Source of the DNA: Actinomycetes bacterium
Lineage (GTDB): Bacteria > Actinomycetota > Actinomycetes > Actinomycetales > Microbacteriaceae
NCBI GenBank assembly: GCA_023436775.1
Contig: JAEZHW010000089.1
Span: 1 to 46,551, forward strand
Reading direction: 5' to 3'
Length of the DNA stretch: 46,551 bases
The translations under genes were made by a program, and so were the position numbers. The notes beneath the pieces are model-generated. The model searched no databases, was not told the origin of the DNA, and saw only the letters and a program-made list of their open reading frames with translations. Positions 1-7,805 of the stretch are shown here, one piece after another (within the stretch, counting starts at the first letter, position 1; every line of letters begins with the position of its first letter).

Positions 1-22
1 GGCCCCGCCACTGTGCACCCCC

Positions 23-56
23 GGGGGGGGTGGCCCCCCCCCCCCCCCCCCCCCCC
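23..56. other. Homopolymer at left end, probable sequencing artefact
   Basis: Eight G (23-30) followed by TGG and 23 consecutive C (34-56). Read outward on the minus strand this is poly-G, matching the poly-G at the other tip. Poly-G tails are a known artefact of two-colour sequencing chemistry. The first ~56 bases should not be trusted as biological sequence. Confidence 0.75.
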
Positions 57-114
57 GGCTCCCTCACCGCCGGAACAGCCCGCTTCCGGCCTCGGAACCA
101 ACGACGAGGATGTC

Positions 115-2520
115 ATGCAGTACGGATACTTCGACGACGAAGCCCGCGAGTATGTGATTACGCGGCCGGACACGCCTCGTTCTTGGAGTAACTACCTCGG
201 CTCTCGCCTCTACGGTGGCATCATCACCCAGAACGCGGGCGGGTACTCCTTCTACCGCTCCGGCGGCACGGGACGCATCCTGCGCATGCGCTTTAACGGT
301 GTGCCGGTTGACGAGCCCGGTCGCTACATCTATCTGCGCGACGACGAGACCGGCGACTTCTGGTCCGCCTCGTGGCAGCCGGTCGGCAAGCCGCTCAACG
401 GCGAGGGCGCCTGGCGAGGCCAGGTGCGCCACGGCCTCGGCTACTCGATCTTCGAATCCAGCTACGCCGGGATCGATGCGCGGCTGACAATCTTCGTACC
501 CCAGGGCCAGGCGTTCGAGTACTGGTCGCTGGAAGTGACCAACCCCGGCGAGACGGCGCGCACCATCTCGGTGTTCAGTTACGCCGAGTTCGCCAATGAG
601 TGGAACTACCGCCAGGACCTGGAGAACCTGCAGTACAGCCAGTACGTCGTGCGCGCGACCTACAATGACGGCTTCCTGCACCGCCGGAACTCGACCCGAG
701 ACGCGTTCTCGGAGAACTGGTTTGCCCTGGCTGGCGCCGAGGTGGTCAGCTTCGATGCTGACCGCGACGCCTTCCTGGGGCCCTACCGTACTCAGGCGAA
801 CCCGATCGCCGTCGAGCGCGGGGAGTGCAGCAACGCCGAAACGACGGGCGACAACGCCTGCGCCGGCCTGCACACCCGCCTCAGTCTCGCCGCCGGTGAG
901 ACGCGTCGGGTCGTCTTCATGCTCGGCATCGGCGCGCCGGACGCCGTCTGGCGCGATAGCGACGGGAACGAGCACCAACCCGGGCGGGAGTTGGTTGCTC
1001 AGTTCGCTGCGCCTGAGCGCGTCGATGCCGAACTCCAGGCCATTCGCACGGAATGGGCCGCAGCGCTCGCGCCGCTGCAGGTCTCCACGCCGGACGCTGA
1101 GCTGAACTCGATGGTCAACGTGTGGCATGCCTACCAAACGCACATGACCTTCAACTGGTCGCGGGGCGTCTCCCTCATCGAGGCTGGCGACCGTGACGGC
1201 CTCGGCTACCGTGACACCGTGCAGGACATGCTTGCGGTCGCGCACGCGATTCCCGAGGCCACCCGCGAGCGCCTCGACATGATCCTGACCGGTCAGACTG
1301 CCGAGGGTGGTGGTCTGCCGCTGGTGAAGCCGCTGACGCACCGTCCCGGCAAGGAGCGCACCCCCGAGATCCACCAGTACCGCAGCGACGACACGCTCTG
1401 GCTGCCGATCACGGTGCAGAACTACGTGTACGAGACCGGCGACCTCGCCTACCTCGACACGGTCCTGCCGTATGCGGACTCGGGCGAGGCAACCGTCTTC
1501 CAGCACTTGGTGCAAGCGCTGCGGTTCTCGATCAACCACAAGGGTCAGCACGGCCTGATCCAGGGCCTCGCCGCCGACTGGAACGACTGCCTGCAGTTCG
1601 GGGTCGAGGGCGAGAGCCTGTTCACCTCCTTCCTCTTTGCCAATGGACTGCGGATCGTCCGCGAACTGGCCGAACTGCGCAGCGACGAAGACACCATGGT
1701 CTGGGCCGACGCCGAACTCGCGACCATCCAGGCCGCAATCAATGAGCACGCCTGGGATGGGGACTGGTTCATCCGCGGCATCTCCGCGGTGGGGACGCCG
1801 CTCGGGTCCGCCTCGGCTGAGGAAGGCAAGATCTACCTCGAGTCGAACGTGTGGGCAGTGATTTCGGGCGCCGCGACCGCGGAGCAGCAGCGATCCGCGA
1901 TGGATGCGGTGCATCAGCACCTCGCCAGCGAGCATGGTGTGGCTCTCTGCGAACCGCCGCACACCAAGCCAATGGACGGGATCGGGCTCTCGCTGCTGGT
2001 GTTCCCGCCGAGCCACAAGGAGAACGGCGGCATCTTCTGCCACGCCAACTCGTGGACCATCGTGGCCGAGGCCCTGCTTGGCCGGGGAAACCGCGCCTAC
2101 GAGTACTACCGCTCGTACCTGCCGGCACGGTACAACGATCAGGCCGAGATCCATCAGGTCGAGCCGTACGTCTACGCGCAGTTCACCCACGGCAAGCACT
2201 CGCCGCGCTTCGGGCAGAGCCGCAACCCATGGCTCACCGGCACGGCCAGCTGGACCTACACCGCGGTCACGCAATACCTGCTCGGCATCAAGCCGCGATT
2301 GGATGGGCTGCTGATCGATCCTGCCATTCCCTCAGAATGGCCGGAGTACACTGTCCACCGCCGCTTCCGCGGAAAGGACATCACGATTACCGTGCAGAAC
2401 CCCAACAAGGTGGAACGAGGCGTGGCCTCCCTCGAAATTGATGGTGTCGCTGTCGACGGCGCCCTCGCTCCGGACGCGCTGCTGCACGACGGCAGCCGCA
2501 TTGTGGCGGTGCTGGGCTGA
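115..2520 (+). CDS. GH94 family glycoside phosphorylase (cellobiose phosphorylase-like)
   Basis: A family GH94 enzyme, which cleaves a beta-linked disaccharide with phosphate to give a sugar 1-phosphate, probably in the cytosol. The start chosen is ATG 115 (MQYGYFDDEAREY), with GAGGA just upstream and the N-terminus typical of cellobiose phosphorylases; an in-frame GTG at 13 would add an artefact-derived poly-proline leader. The 801 residues fit the family length. The DWND motif at residues 488-491 supplies the expected general acid (D488; about residue 490 in the Cellvibrio gilvus enzyme). The GYRDTVQD and KENGGIFCHANSW motifs are also typical. Order by family: N-terminal beta-sandwich, (alpha/alpha)6 barrel, C-terminal jelly roll. 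No signal peptide. The stop overlaps the next start by one base, so it is co-translated with a mutarotase-like gene. The family is secure; the substrate (cellobiose, laminaribiose or another beta-glucoside) is not. Confidence 0.9.
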   Translation: MQYGYFDDEAREYVITRPDTPRSWSNYLGSRLYGGIITQNAGGYSFYRSGGTGRILRMRFNGVPVDEPGRYIYLRDDETGDFWSASWQPVGKPLNGEGAWRGQVRHGLGYSIFESSYAGIDARLTIFVPQGQAFEYWSLEVTNPGETARTISVFSYAEFANEWNYRQDLENLQYSQYVVRATYNDGFLHRRNSTRDAFSENWFALAGAEVVSFDADRDAFLGPYRTQANPIAVERGECSNAETTGDNACAGLHTRLSLAAGETRRVVFMLGIGAPDAVWRDSDGNEHQPGRELVAQFAAPERVDAELQAIRTEWAAALAPLQVSTPDAELNSMVNVWHAYQTHMTFNWSRGVSLIEAGDRDGLGYRDTVQDMLAVAHAIPEATRERLDMILTGQTAEGGGLPLVKPLTHRPGKERTPEIHQYRSDDTLWLPITVQNYVYETGDLAYLDTVLPYADSGEATVFQHLVQALRFSINHKGQHGLIQGLAADWNDCLQFGVEGESLFTSFLFANGLRIVRELAELRSDEDTMVWADAELATIQAAINEHAWDGDWFIRGISAVGTPLGSASAEEGKIYLESNVWAVISGAATAEQQRSAMDAVHQHLASEHGVALCEPPHTKPMDGIGLSLLVFPPSHKENGGIFCHANSWTIVAEALLGRGNRAYEYYRSYLPARYNDQAEIHQVEPYVYAQFTHGKHSPRFGQSRNPWLTGTASWTYTAVTQYLLGIKPRLDGLLIDPAIPSEWPEYTVHRRFRGKDITITVQNPNKVERGVASLEIDGVAVDGALAPDALLHDGSRIVAVLG

Positions 2521-3485
2521 TGAGCATCGAATCAACGGGCGTGATCGACGTGACCGCGGCGCAGGACCTGGTCACGCTGCGGAACGAGTCGTGGGAGGTC
2601 GGCGTGCTGCCCGGCACCGGCGGCAGCCTGGCCTTCGGACGAATCCGCGTCGGCTCGGACTGGCTCGACCTGCTGCGCCCGACCGCCGAGGCGGAGTATG
2701 GCCGAGTCGAGGCGACCGCGAGCTTCCCGCTGATCCCGTGGTCCAACCGGGTACGGGACGGCCGCTTGCTGCTCGAGGATGGCCGCGAGGTGCAACTACA
2801 CCGCAACGCCGGCGACGGCACCGCGATCCACGGCATTGCCCGCAACCACGGTTGGACGGTGGCGCTGCAGGATGCCACCGAGGTGGTGCTCACCTTCGAC
2901 TCGAGCCGCGTCGGCGACGACTCCGGCTGGCCGTTCCCGTTCCTGGCGGAACTGCGGTACCGCCTCGAGGGGGAGCGTCTGATCGTTGAGACCACGGTGA
3001 CGAACAACGGCGACGAGCCGATGCCGGCGGGCATGGGTCACCACCCGTACTTTGTGCGGGGGCTCGGTGCGATCTCGGACGAGGTGGAGCTGCAGGTGGC
3101 GGCTCGCAGGTCGTACCGCCTCGAGTCTGCGATGGCGACCGCCGCCGCGGGCCAGATTGCGCCGCGGCTCGACTTCCGCGCGTCCCGCCGCCTGGGCAGC
3201 GACTTCATTGACGACCTCCTCACCGAGCGCGCCGAAACCGGTCCCGCCGCCGTCCTCACCTACCCGGTCTCGGGGGTGACGGTCACGATGGAGGCGGACG
3301 CCGACTACCGGCACGTGGTGGTGTACGTGCCGCAGCACGGTAAGGACTTCTTCGCGGTCGAACCGGCCACCAACGCGAACGACGGCTTCACCCTCGCCGC
3401 CAAGGGCATCCCTGGCCACGGCGTCCAGGTCATTGCGCCGGGCCAGTCGTGGTCGCTGCGCTGGTCGCTGACGGTCGAGCGGTAA
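2520..3485 (+). CDS. Aldose 1-epimerase (galactose mutarotase) family protein
   Basis: A 321-residue galactose mutarotase-like beta-sandwich protein that probably interconverts anomers of an aldose. The visible family marks are the substrate-binding FPLIPWSNRVRDG segment, the histidine in AIHGIARNHGW, the second histidine in GHHPYF and the late glutamate in FAVEPATNANDGF, which fit the catalytic His/His/Glu pattern. The ATG shares its first base with the TGA of the GH94 phosphorylase (TGATG), so translation is coupled. Phosphorolysis releases a free reducing sugar and an anomer-specific sugar phosphate, so a mutarotase partner is sensible. That link is inference from position. No secretion signal is seen. 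The gene ends 45 bp from the convergent hydrolase gene. Confidence 0.87.
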   Translation: MSIESTGVIDVTAAQDLVTLRNESWEVGVLPGTGGSLAFGRIRVGSDWLDLLRPTAEAEYGRVEATASFPLIPWSNRVRDGRLLLEDGREVQLHRNAGDGTAIHGIARNHGWTVALQDATEVVLTFDSSRVGDDSGWPFPFLAELRYRLEGERLIVETTVTNNGDEPMPAGMGHHPYFVRGLGAISDEVELQVAARRSYRLESAMATAAAGQIAPRLDFRASRRLGSDFIDDLLTERAETGPAAVLTYPVSGVTVTMEADADYRHVVVYVPQHGKDFFAVEPATNANDGFTLAAKGIPGHGVQVIAPGQSWSLRWSLTVER

Positions 3486-3530
3486 CCCGATCGCCCGACC
3501 TCGAATCATCGTGTCGCAGGCGCGCAGCGG

Positions 3531-4904
3531 CTAGTTTCGCGCCGCTGTGATTTCGCCGCGATAGAACGTGCTCGTTCCGTTCCACTTCGCCGACTTGTTC
3601 TGGTTGAGCCAGTCGCCGATGCCGCCCGGGATGCCGGGCGCACCGTCCGCAACGTATTGCTGCACCGTGGTTCGGTACTGATTCAGACTGTGCGCATCGA
3701 TGCCCTGCGCCCCGTCGTCGGGTCCGAACGCTCGGCGAGTGACGACCGTGCGGTTGGGATTATCCAGGATGCCGAGCCCTTCGAGCGCGGGGATGGGGTC
3801 ATCGGCGTGTTGGAACGCCAGCGCCGGTACGCCCGGGGGGAGCGCCAAGTGTCCGGTCGGGGATCCGATCGTGACCACCCCCTGGACGTTGTAACCGCCG
3901 TCCTGCGCCAGACGAGTGCCGATGATGCCGCCCTGGGAGTAGCCGACGAAGGTAATGGGGTCACCCTTCCCCACTCCTGCCGCATCGAGGGCGAGCATCG
4001 TGGCCGCGAATGAGGGTGCGTACGACTCGCCCAACATTTCCAGGCAAGAGAACAAGTCCCATGGCTCGTTGCCATCGGTGACCGGCGTGACGGTCCCACC
4101 GATATAGACCACCCAGTGCGTTTGGCCGTGCTGTTCGTAGTTGTCGATGCGAACTTGCGCGAGTCCGTCGTGCGCTGGCGGGACTCGATCGAGCAGTGTC
4201 ACCAGGTCACTGGGCGGTTGGACCCCTGTGAGCTGGCCGGTGTCCGTCACGCTGACCGGCGTGTCCTCCATGGTTCTGTGCGCCACGATTTGGTCGACTT
4301 TCCAGGCTTGTAGCAGCCGCAGCAACGCCCGAATACCAGCGTTAATCCCAAACACATCGTCAGCGTCGTCGAGATTGACCAGGCCGAGCAGGAGGCCTTC
4401 GACGAAGGAGTCCACCGCGGACACCATGTTGCGGATGACCAGGCAACTTTCGGGATCGGCTATCGAGTCGCGGCCCGGGCCGGAGTCCTTGCCGCCCGCA
4501 TGCAAGTGATGCCAGAGCGCCACCGCGTTCCCGATGAGCACCGCAGCACCTGCCGCGTTGACCCCCCAGTGCACCCGCGAGGTAGCCCCGGCCAGGCCAA
4601 CGCCGGTCCAGAACATGTGGCCGTCGATGGTGCCGTTGAAGATCAGTTCCAGCGCGCCCTCGATGCCTTCATAGTTCAACAGGCCCTGTGGCAGCAGGTG
4701 CGCCATGACCCGGGCCGCCTCCATGGCCTTGCGCGTCTCGATCGCGGCCGCCACCAGGTGCACCTCTGGTCCGAGCACCGAACGACGCCCACCCTCTGCG
4801 GCGAGCGCGTGGCCGACCTGCTCGATCTCAGCAGCGAGCGCGGCCAACTGTGCCGCTGCCTGTCGCTGCGCGCTCGTGCTGATCTGAATCTGCACCCCGC
4901 TCAC
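3531..4904 (-). CDS. Alpha/beta hydrolase-like protein coupled to a WXG100-like gene
   Basis: A 457-residue protein. The N-terminal ~130 residues are alanine-rich and helical. A middle segment (about residues 90-140) is hydrophobic. The C-terminal part carries an alpha/beta hydrolase nucleophile elbow, GYSQGG, with Ser323. An Asp in HADDPIPAL and a His in DAHSLNQY could complete a triad. The start chosen is GTG 4904, whose GTGA overlaps the stop of the upstream WXG100-like gene and has GGAG about 9 bases upstream; longer in-frame starts run through that gene. No cleavable signal peptide is evident. The pairing suggests a type VII secretion substrate or surface enzyme, but no ESX machinery is present in the window. 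The substrate is unknown. Confidence 0.72.
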   Translation of the reverse strand: MSGVQIQISTSAQRQAAAQLAALAAEIEQVGHALAAEGGRRSVLGPEVHLVAAAIETRKAMEAARVMAHLLPQGLLNYEGIEGALELIFNGTIDGHMFWTGVGLAGATSRVHWGVNAAGAAVLIGNAVALWHHLHAGGKDSGPGRDSIADPESCLVIRNMVSAVDSFVEGLLLGLVNLDDADDVFGINAGIRALLRLLQAWKVDQIVAHRTMEDTPVSVTDTGQLTGVQPPSDLVTLLDRVPPAHDGLAQVRIDNYEQHGQTHWVVYIGGTVTPVTDGNEPWDLFSCLEMLGESYAPSFAATMLALDAAGVGKGDPITFVGYSQGGIIGTRLAQDGGYNVQGVVTIGSPTGHLALPPGVPALAFQHADDPIPALEGLGILDNPNRTVVTRRAFGPDDGAQGIDAHSLNQYRTTVQQYVADGAPGIPGGIGDWLNQNKSAKWNGTSTFYRGEITAARN

Positions 4905-5146
4905 GCCGCGGCGCTCCGTGCGAGCGCACCGGTCCCGGGTGCGCTGCCGAGCCCATCCCATGCCAGGAGCGCCGGCCCTACCTGGTGCAACAGATACTGC
5001 GCCTGCGTCAACCAGCGGTGCATCTGGTCCACCTGCCGCCGGTACTGGTCGCCCGCGGGACCCTGCCATTCCTGGATGCGCAGGGTGTTCAGGACGCGGT
5101 GCAGCTCGTAGATGCGTTCCTGGAGCGGGATGAGTCTGGGGTCCAC
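4901..5146 (-). CDS. WXG100-like small helical protein
   Basis: An 81-residue protein (from GTG 5146) with the helix-turn-helix hairpin pattern of WXG100/ESAT-6-like proteins. A first helix (PLQERIYELHRVLNTL) is followed by a W-Q-G turn (EWQGPAGDQYRRQV) and a second helix. A GTG at 5215 would add 23 arginine/histidine/proline-rich residues over a stretch that holds two DnaA-box-like motifs, so the shorter start is preferred; neither has a strong ribosome binding site. Its stop overlaps the start of the alpha/beta hydrolase gene by four bases. WXG100 proteins usually act as secreted dimers or partners of larger substrates. That role is inferred here from one motif and the context. Confidence 0.6.
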   Translation of the reverse strand: MDPRLIPLQERIYELHRVLNTLRIQEWQGPAGDQYRRQVDQMHRWLTQAQYLLHQVGPALLAWDGLGSAPGTGALARSAAA

Positions 5147-5197
5147 GACGTTATGGTGCCGCCGCGCGTGCGGGGTGGAGCGGCTGGGGCGGGGGAT

Positions 5198-5234
5198 TGT
5201 GGAGAACTGGGCCACCGCCTCGCCTTGTGGACAA
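5198..5234. promoter_or_regulatory. Two DnaA-box-like 9-mers between divergent genes
   Basis: Reading the minus strand, TTGTCCACA occupies 5226-5234 (exact match to the actinobacterial DnaA box) and TTCTCCACA occupies 5198-5206 (one mismatch to TTATCCACA). Both lie in the gap between the WXG100-like gene and the tyrosine phosphatase gene. They could let DnaA influence the phosphatase-purB operon, or could be chance. Confidence 0.4.
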
Positions 5235-5281
5235 TCGGCTGACCGGTGCGGAAGTGAGGGGTTCTGCGGGAGAATGGCAGC

Positions 5282-5884
5282 ATGGACTTTGACCGGACGC
5301 TGGATCGCCCGGCCCGGTTCCGGATCTGCTTCGTCTGCACCGGCAACATCTGCCGCTCACCGATGGCCGAGGTGGTGTTCCGGGAGCTGGCCGAGGCGGC
5401 TGGGCTCGGCGACACCGTGCAGGTGCTCTCGGCTGGCACCGGCGACTGGCACGTCGGCGAGCGCGCCGACCACCGCACCCTGCAGTCGCTGGCCATGCGT
5501 GGCTACGACGGCAGCCTGCACCGGGCGCGGCAATTCGACACCGAATGGTTCGCGCGCCTCGACCTGATCGTCGTCGCCGACCGTGGCCAGGAACGCATCC
5601 TGAAGTCGTGGGCGCAGACCGACGCGGACCGGGACAAGGTTCGGCTGCTGCTCGGCTTCGACCACGAGCAGGCCAGTACGATCGATGTGCCGGATCCCTA
5701 CTATTCGGATGCGGCCGAATTCGATCGCGTGCTGGCGATGGTCGAATCCGCCTGTGCCGCACTGTTCCGCCAGCTCGAACCGGGCCTGAGGGCCCTGCAC
5801 CAGGATTCCGGCACCGCCGTCGCCGCGGCGGGCGACGCCGATGTTCTCGATTTGCCCGACCACCACACCCCCGGAGACGCATGA
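5282..5884 (+). CDS. Low-molecular-weight protein-tyrosine phosphatase
   Basis: A 200-residue cytosolic phosphatase of the LMW-PTP/arsenate reductase fold. The P-loop CTGNICR (Cys19 to Arg25, CX5R) and the general-acid motif DPYY at residue 138 are both intact, so it is predicted active on phosphotyrosine. A ~20-residue C-terminal tail extends past the fold. ATG 5282 has GGGAG about 9 bases upstream. The stop overlaps the start of purB (ATGA), so the two genes are translationally coupled. Actinobacterial LMW-PTPs often act in cell-envelope polysaccharide control or signalling. Nothing in the neighbourhood identifies the substrate, and the purB link may be only transcriptional. Confidence 0.92.
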   Translation: MDFDRTLDRPARFRICFVCTGNICRSPMAEVVFRELAEAAGLGDTVQVLSAGTGDWHVGERADHRTLQSLAMRGYDGSLHRARQFDTEWFARLDLIVVADRGQERILKSWAQTDADRDKVRLLLGFDHEQASTIDVPDPYYSDAAEFDRVLAMVESACAALFRQLEPGLRALHQDSGTAVAAAGDADVLDLPDHHTPGDA

Positions 5885-7263
5885 GCCCCCTGCTGCCCCA
5901 GCCGATCAGCCCCCTCGACGGACGCTACCGCGCCCAGGTCGCACCGCTGTCGATCCCGATGTCCGAGGCGGGTCTGAACCGTGCCCGCATCCAGGTCGAG
6001 ATCGAGTGGCTGCTGTACCTGTCCGGCCGGTCGCTGTTCGGCTCGTCGCCGGTGACCGAGGAGCAGGCCGCGGCCCTGCGCGCGGTTGTTACAAACTTCG
6101 ATGAGTCCTCGATCGCCGAGCTCGCGGCCACCGAGGCCACCACGCGTCACGACGTGAAGGCGGTCGAGTACTTCGTGCGCGCGCGCCTGAGCGAGCTGGG
6201 TCTGGACCGCCTCGCCGAACTGACGCACTTCGCCTGCACCAGCGAGGACATCAACAACCTGTCCTACGGCCTGACCGTGCGCGAGGCGCTGCACGAGGCG
6301 TGGCTGCCTCGCCTGCGCGCTCTGATCGCCTCGATCAGCGACAAGGCCCGCGCGTACAAGGCGGTGCCGCTGCTGGCCCGCACCCACGGACAGCCCGCGA
6401 CTCCGACCACGATGGGCAAGGAGCTGGCGGTGTTCGCCTGGCGGCTGCAGCGCGTCGTCGCCCAGATCGAGCAGGTGCAGATCCTGGGCAAGTTCTCGGG
6501 CGCGACCGGCACCTTCGCCGCGCACCTAGCTGCGGGTCCGGACCTGGACTGGCCGGCGATTTCGCGCGAGTTCGTGGAGTCGCTGGGCCTGACCTGGAAC
6601 CCGCTGACCACCCAGATCGAGTCGCACGACTGGATGGTGGAACTGTTCGGCCGCGTCCGCCACGTCAACGGCATCCTGCACAACCTCGCCACCGACGTGT
6701 GGTCGTACATCTCGATCGGCTACTTCCGCCAGCGCCCGGTCGCCGGCGCGACCGGCTCGTCGACGATGCCGCACAAGGTGAACCCGATCCGCTTCGAGAA
6801 CGCGGAGGCGAACCTCGAACTCTCGAACGCGGTGCTCGGCTCGCTGGCCGACACCCTGGTGACGAGCCGCTGGCAGCGCGACCTGACCGACTCGTCGGCG
6901 CAGCGCAACATCGGCGTCGGCTTCGGCCACTCGCTGCTCGCGCTCGAGAACCTGATCACGGGCCTGACCGAGCTGGACCTCGCCGAGGACCTGCTCGCCG
7001 CCGACCTCGACAGCAACTGGGAGGTGCTCGGCGAGGCGATCCAGACCGTGATCCGCGCCGAGGTCACCGCTGGCCGCTCCCAGATCTCGGACCCTTACGC
7101 CCTGCTGAAGGAACTCACCCGCGGCAAGCGCGTCGGCGCCGAGGACCTGGCCGCCTTCGTCGCTGGCCTCGACCTGCCCGACGACGCTAAGGCCCGGCTC
7201 ACGGCCCTCACCCCCGCCACCTACGTCGGCCTCGCCGAGCAGCTGGTCGACTACCTGCCGTAG
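5881..7263 (+). CDS. purB: Adenylosuccinate lyase
   Basis: A 460-residue fumarase/aspartase superfamily enzyme that removes fumarate from SAICAR and adenylosuccinate in purine synthesis. The superfamily signature GSSTMPHKVNP lies at about residues 292-302 with the mobile-loop catalytic serines (S293/S294). The TSEDINN and THGQPATPT motifs that build the shared active site are present. Length and the N-terminal SPLDGRY motif match the E. coli-type PurB subgroup. The ATG overlaps the phosphatase stop by four bases. A strong intrinsic terminator follows within 15 bp, ending the two-gene unit. Confidence 0.97.
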   Translation: MSPLLPQPISPLDGRYRAQVAPLSIPMSEAGLNRARIQVEIEWLLYLSGRSLFGSSPVTEEQAAALRAVVTNFDESSIAELAATEATTRHDVKAVEYFVRARLSELGLDRLAELTHFACTSEDINNLSYGLTVREALHEAWLPRLRALIASISDKARAYKAVPLLARTHGQPATPTTMGKELAVFAWRLQRVVAQIEQVQILGKFSGATGTFAAHLAAGPDLDWPAISREFVESLGLTWNPLTTQIESHDWMVELFGRVRHVNGILHNLATDVWSYISIGYFRQRPVAGATGSSTMPHKVNPIRFENAEANLELSNAVLGSLADTLVTSRWQRDLTDSSAQRNIGVGFGHSLLALENLITGLTELDLAEDLLAADLDSNWEVLGEAIQTVIRAEVTAGRSQISDPYALLKELTRGKRVGAEDLAAFVAGLDLPDDAKARLTALTPATYVGLAEQLVDYLP

Positions 7264-7276
7264 GCCACAGACCTCG

Positions 7277-7313
7277 AAGTGGCCAGTCCGCAATCGCGGG
7301 CTGGCCACTTTGT
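7277..7313 (+). terminator. Intrinsic terminator after purB
   Basis: A perfect 10-bp stem AAGTGGCCAG (7277-7286) / CTGGCCACTT (7301-7310) encloses an inner CCGC/GCGG stem with an AATC loop and runs into a T-rich stretch. It insulates the downstream NUDIX-helicase cassette from purB transcription. Confidence 0.88.
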
Positions 7314-7365
7314 ATTACCTGCGGTGCTCGCCGCGAGCCGACTGATAGCGGCGGACCTTTGCCCC

Positions 7366-7371
7366 TATTGT
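7366..7371 (+). promoter_or_regulatory. Candidate -10 element of the NUDIX-helicase cassette
   Basis: TATTGT at 7366-7371 would start RNA at about 7377-7379. That gives a ~17-nt leader carrying the GAGGGAGG ribosome binding site (7383-7390) just before GTG 7395. No convincing -35 is seen. Confidence 0.4.
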
Positions 7372-7394
7372 GAAGAGTGACTGAGGGAGGCCTG

Positions 7395-7805
7395 GTGAAG
7401 AAGCAGATCAACGTCGTCGGCGCCGTCATTGTGAACAACGGCACTGTGCTCTGCGCTCAGCGAGGTCCCCACGGCAGCCTCGCCGGCAAGTGGGAGTTTC
7501 CCGGAGGCAAGATCGAAGCCGGCGAGACTCCTCGCGACGCCCTGTTGCGAGAAATCCAGGAAGAGCTCCACTGCGAAGTCGTGGTCGGCGACGAAGTCGA
7601 GTCGACCGCGTACGAATACGACTTCGGTGTCGTAACCTTGACGACGTTCTTCTGCGACTTGGTTGCGGGGACGCCGGTCCTCACCGAGCACGCCGCCGTT
7701 GAGTGGCGTCGTCCCGAGGACATGCACCTCCTGGATTGGGCCCCCGCTGATATCCCCGCCGTAGCGCGCATTCAGCAGGTCCTTGCCAATGCCAGCGGTG
7801 AGTGA
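7395..7805 (+). CDS. MutT-type NUDIX hydrolase, first gene of a helicase cassette
   Basis: A 136-residue NUDIX hydrolase, predicted to hydrolyse (deoxy)nucleoside triphosphates to monophosphates in the cytosol. The NUDIX box runs from G38 to L58: G-x5-E44-x7-R52-E53-I54-x-E56-E57-L58. The glycine that normally follows is His59. It most resembles the MutT/NudG group (VNNGTVLCAQRG, GKWEFPGGKIE). GTG 7395 is chosen because GAGGGAGG ends four bases upstream; an in-frame GTG at 7377 is possible. The 3' end overlaps the helicase gene by 17 bp, indicating co-translation. Codon choice here looks less strongly G/C-ended than in purB or gyrA, which hints at horizontal acquisition. Possible roles are housekeeping nucleotide sanitation or part of the adjacent nuclease-helicase system. 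Confidence 0.88.
   Translation: MKKQINVVGAVIVNNGTVLCAQRGPHGSLAGKWEFPGGKIEAGETPRDALLREIQEELHCEVVVGDEVESTAYEYDFGVVTLTTFFCDLVAGTPVLTEHAAVEWRRPEDMHLLDWAPADIPAVARIQQVLANASGE

Noticed and set aside
64..2274. Long minus-strand open frame opposite the GH94 gene
   Set aside because: Its translation is rich in Arg/Val/Gly/His with no family similarity. It mirrors the codon bias of the real gene, which has intact catalytic motifs.
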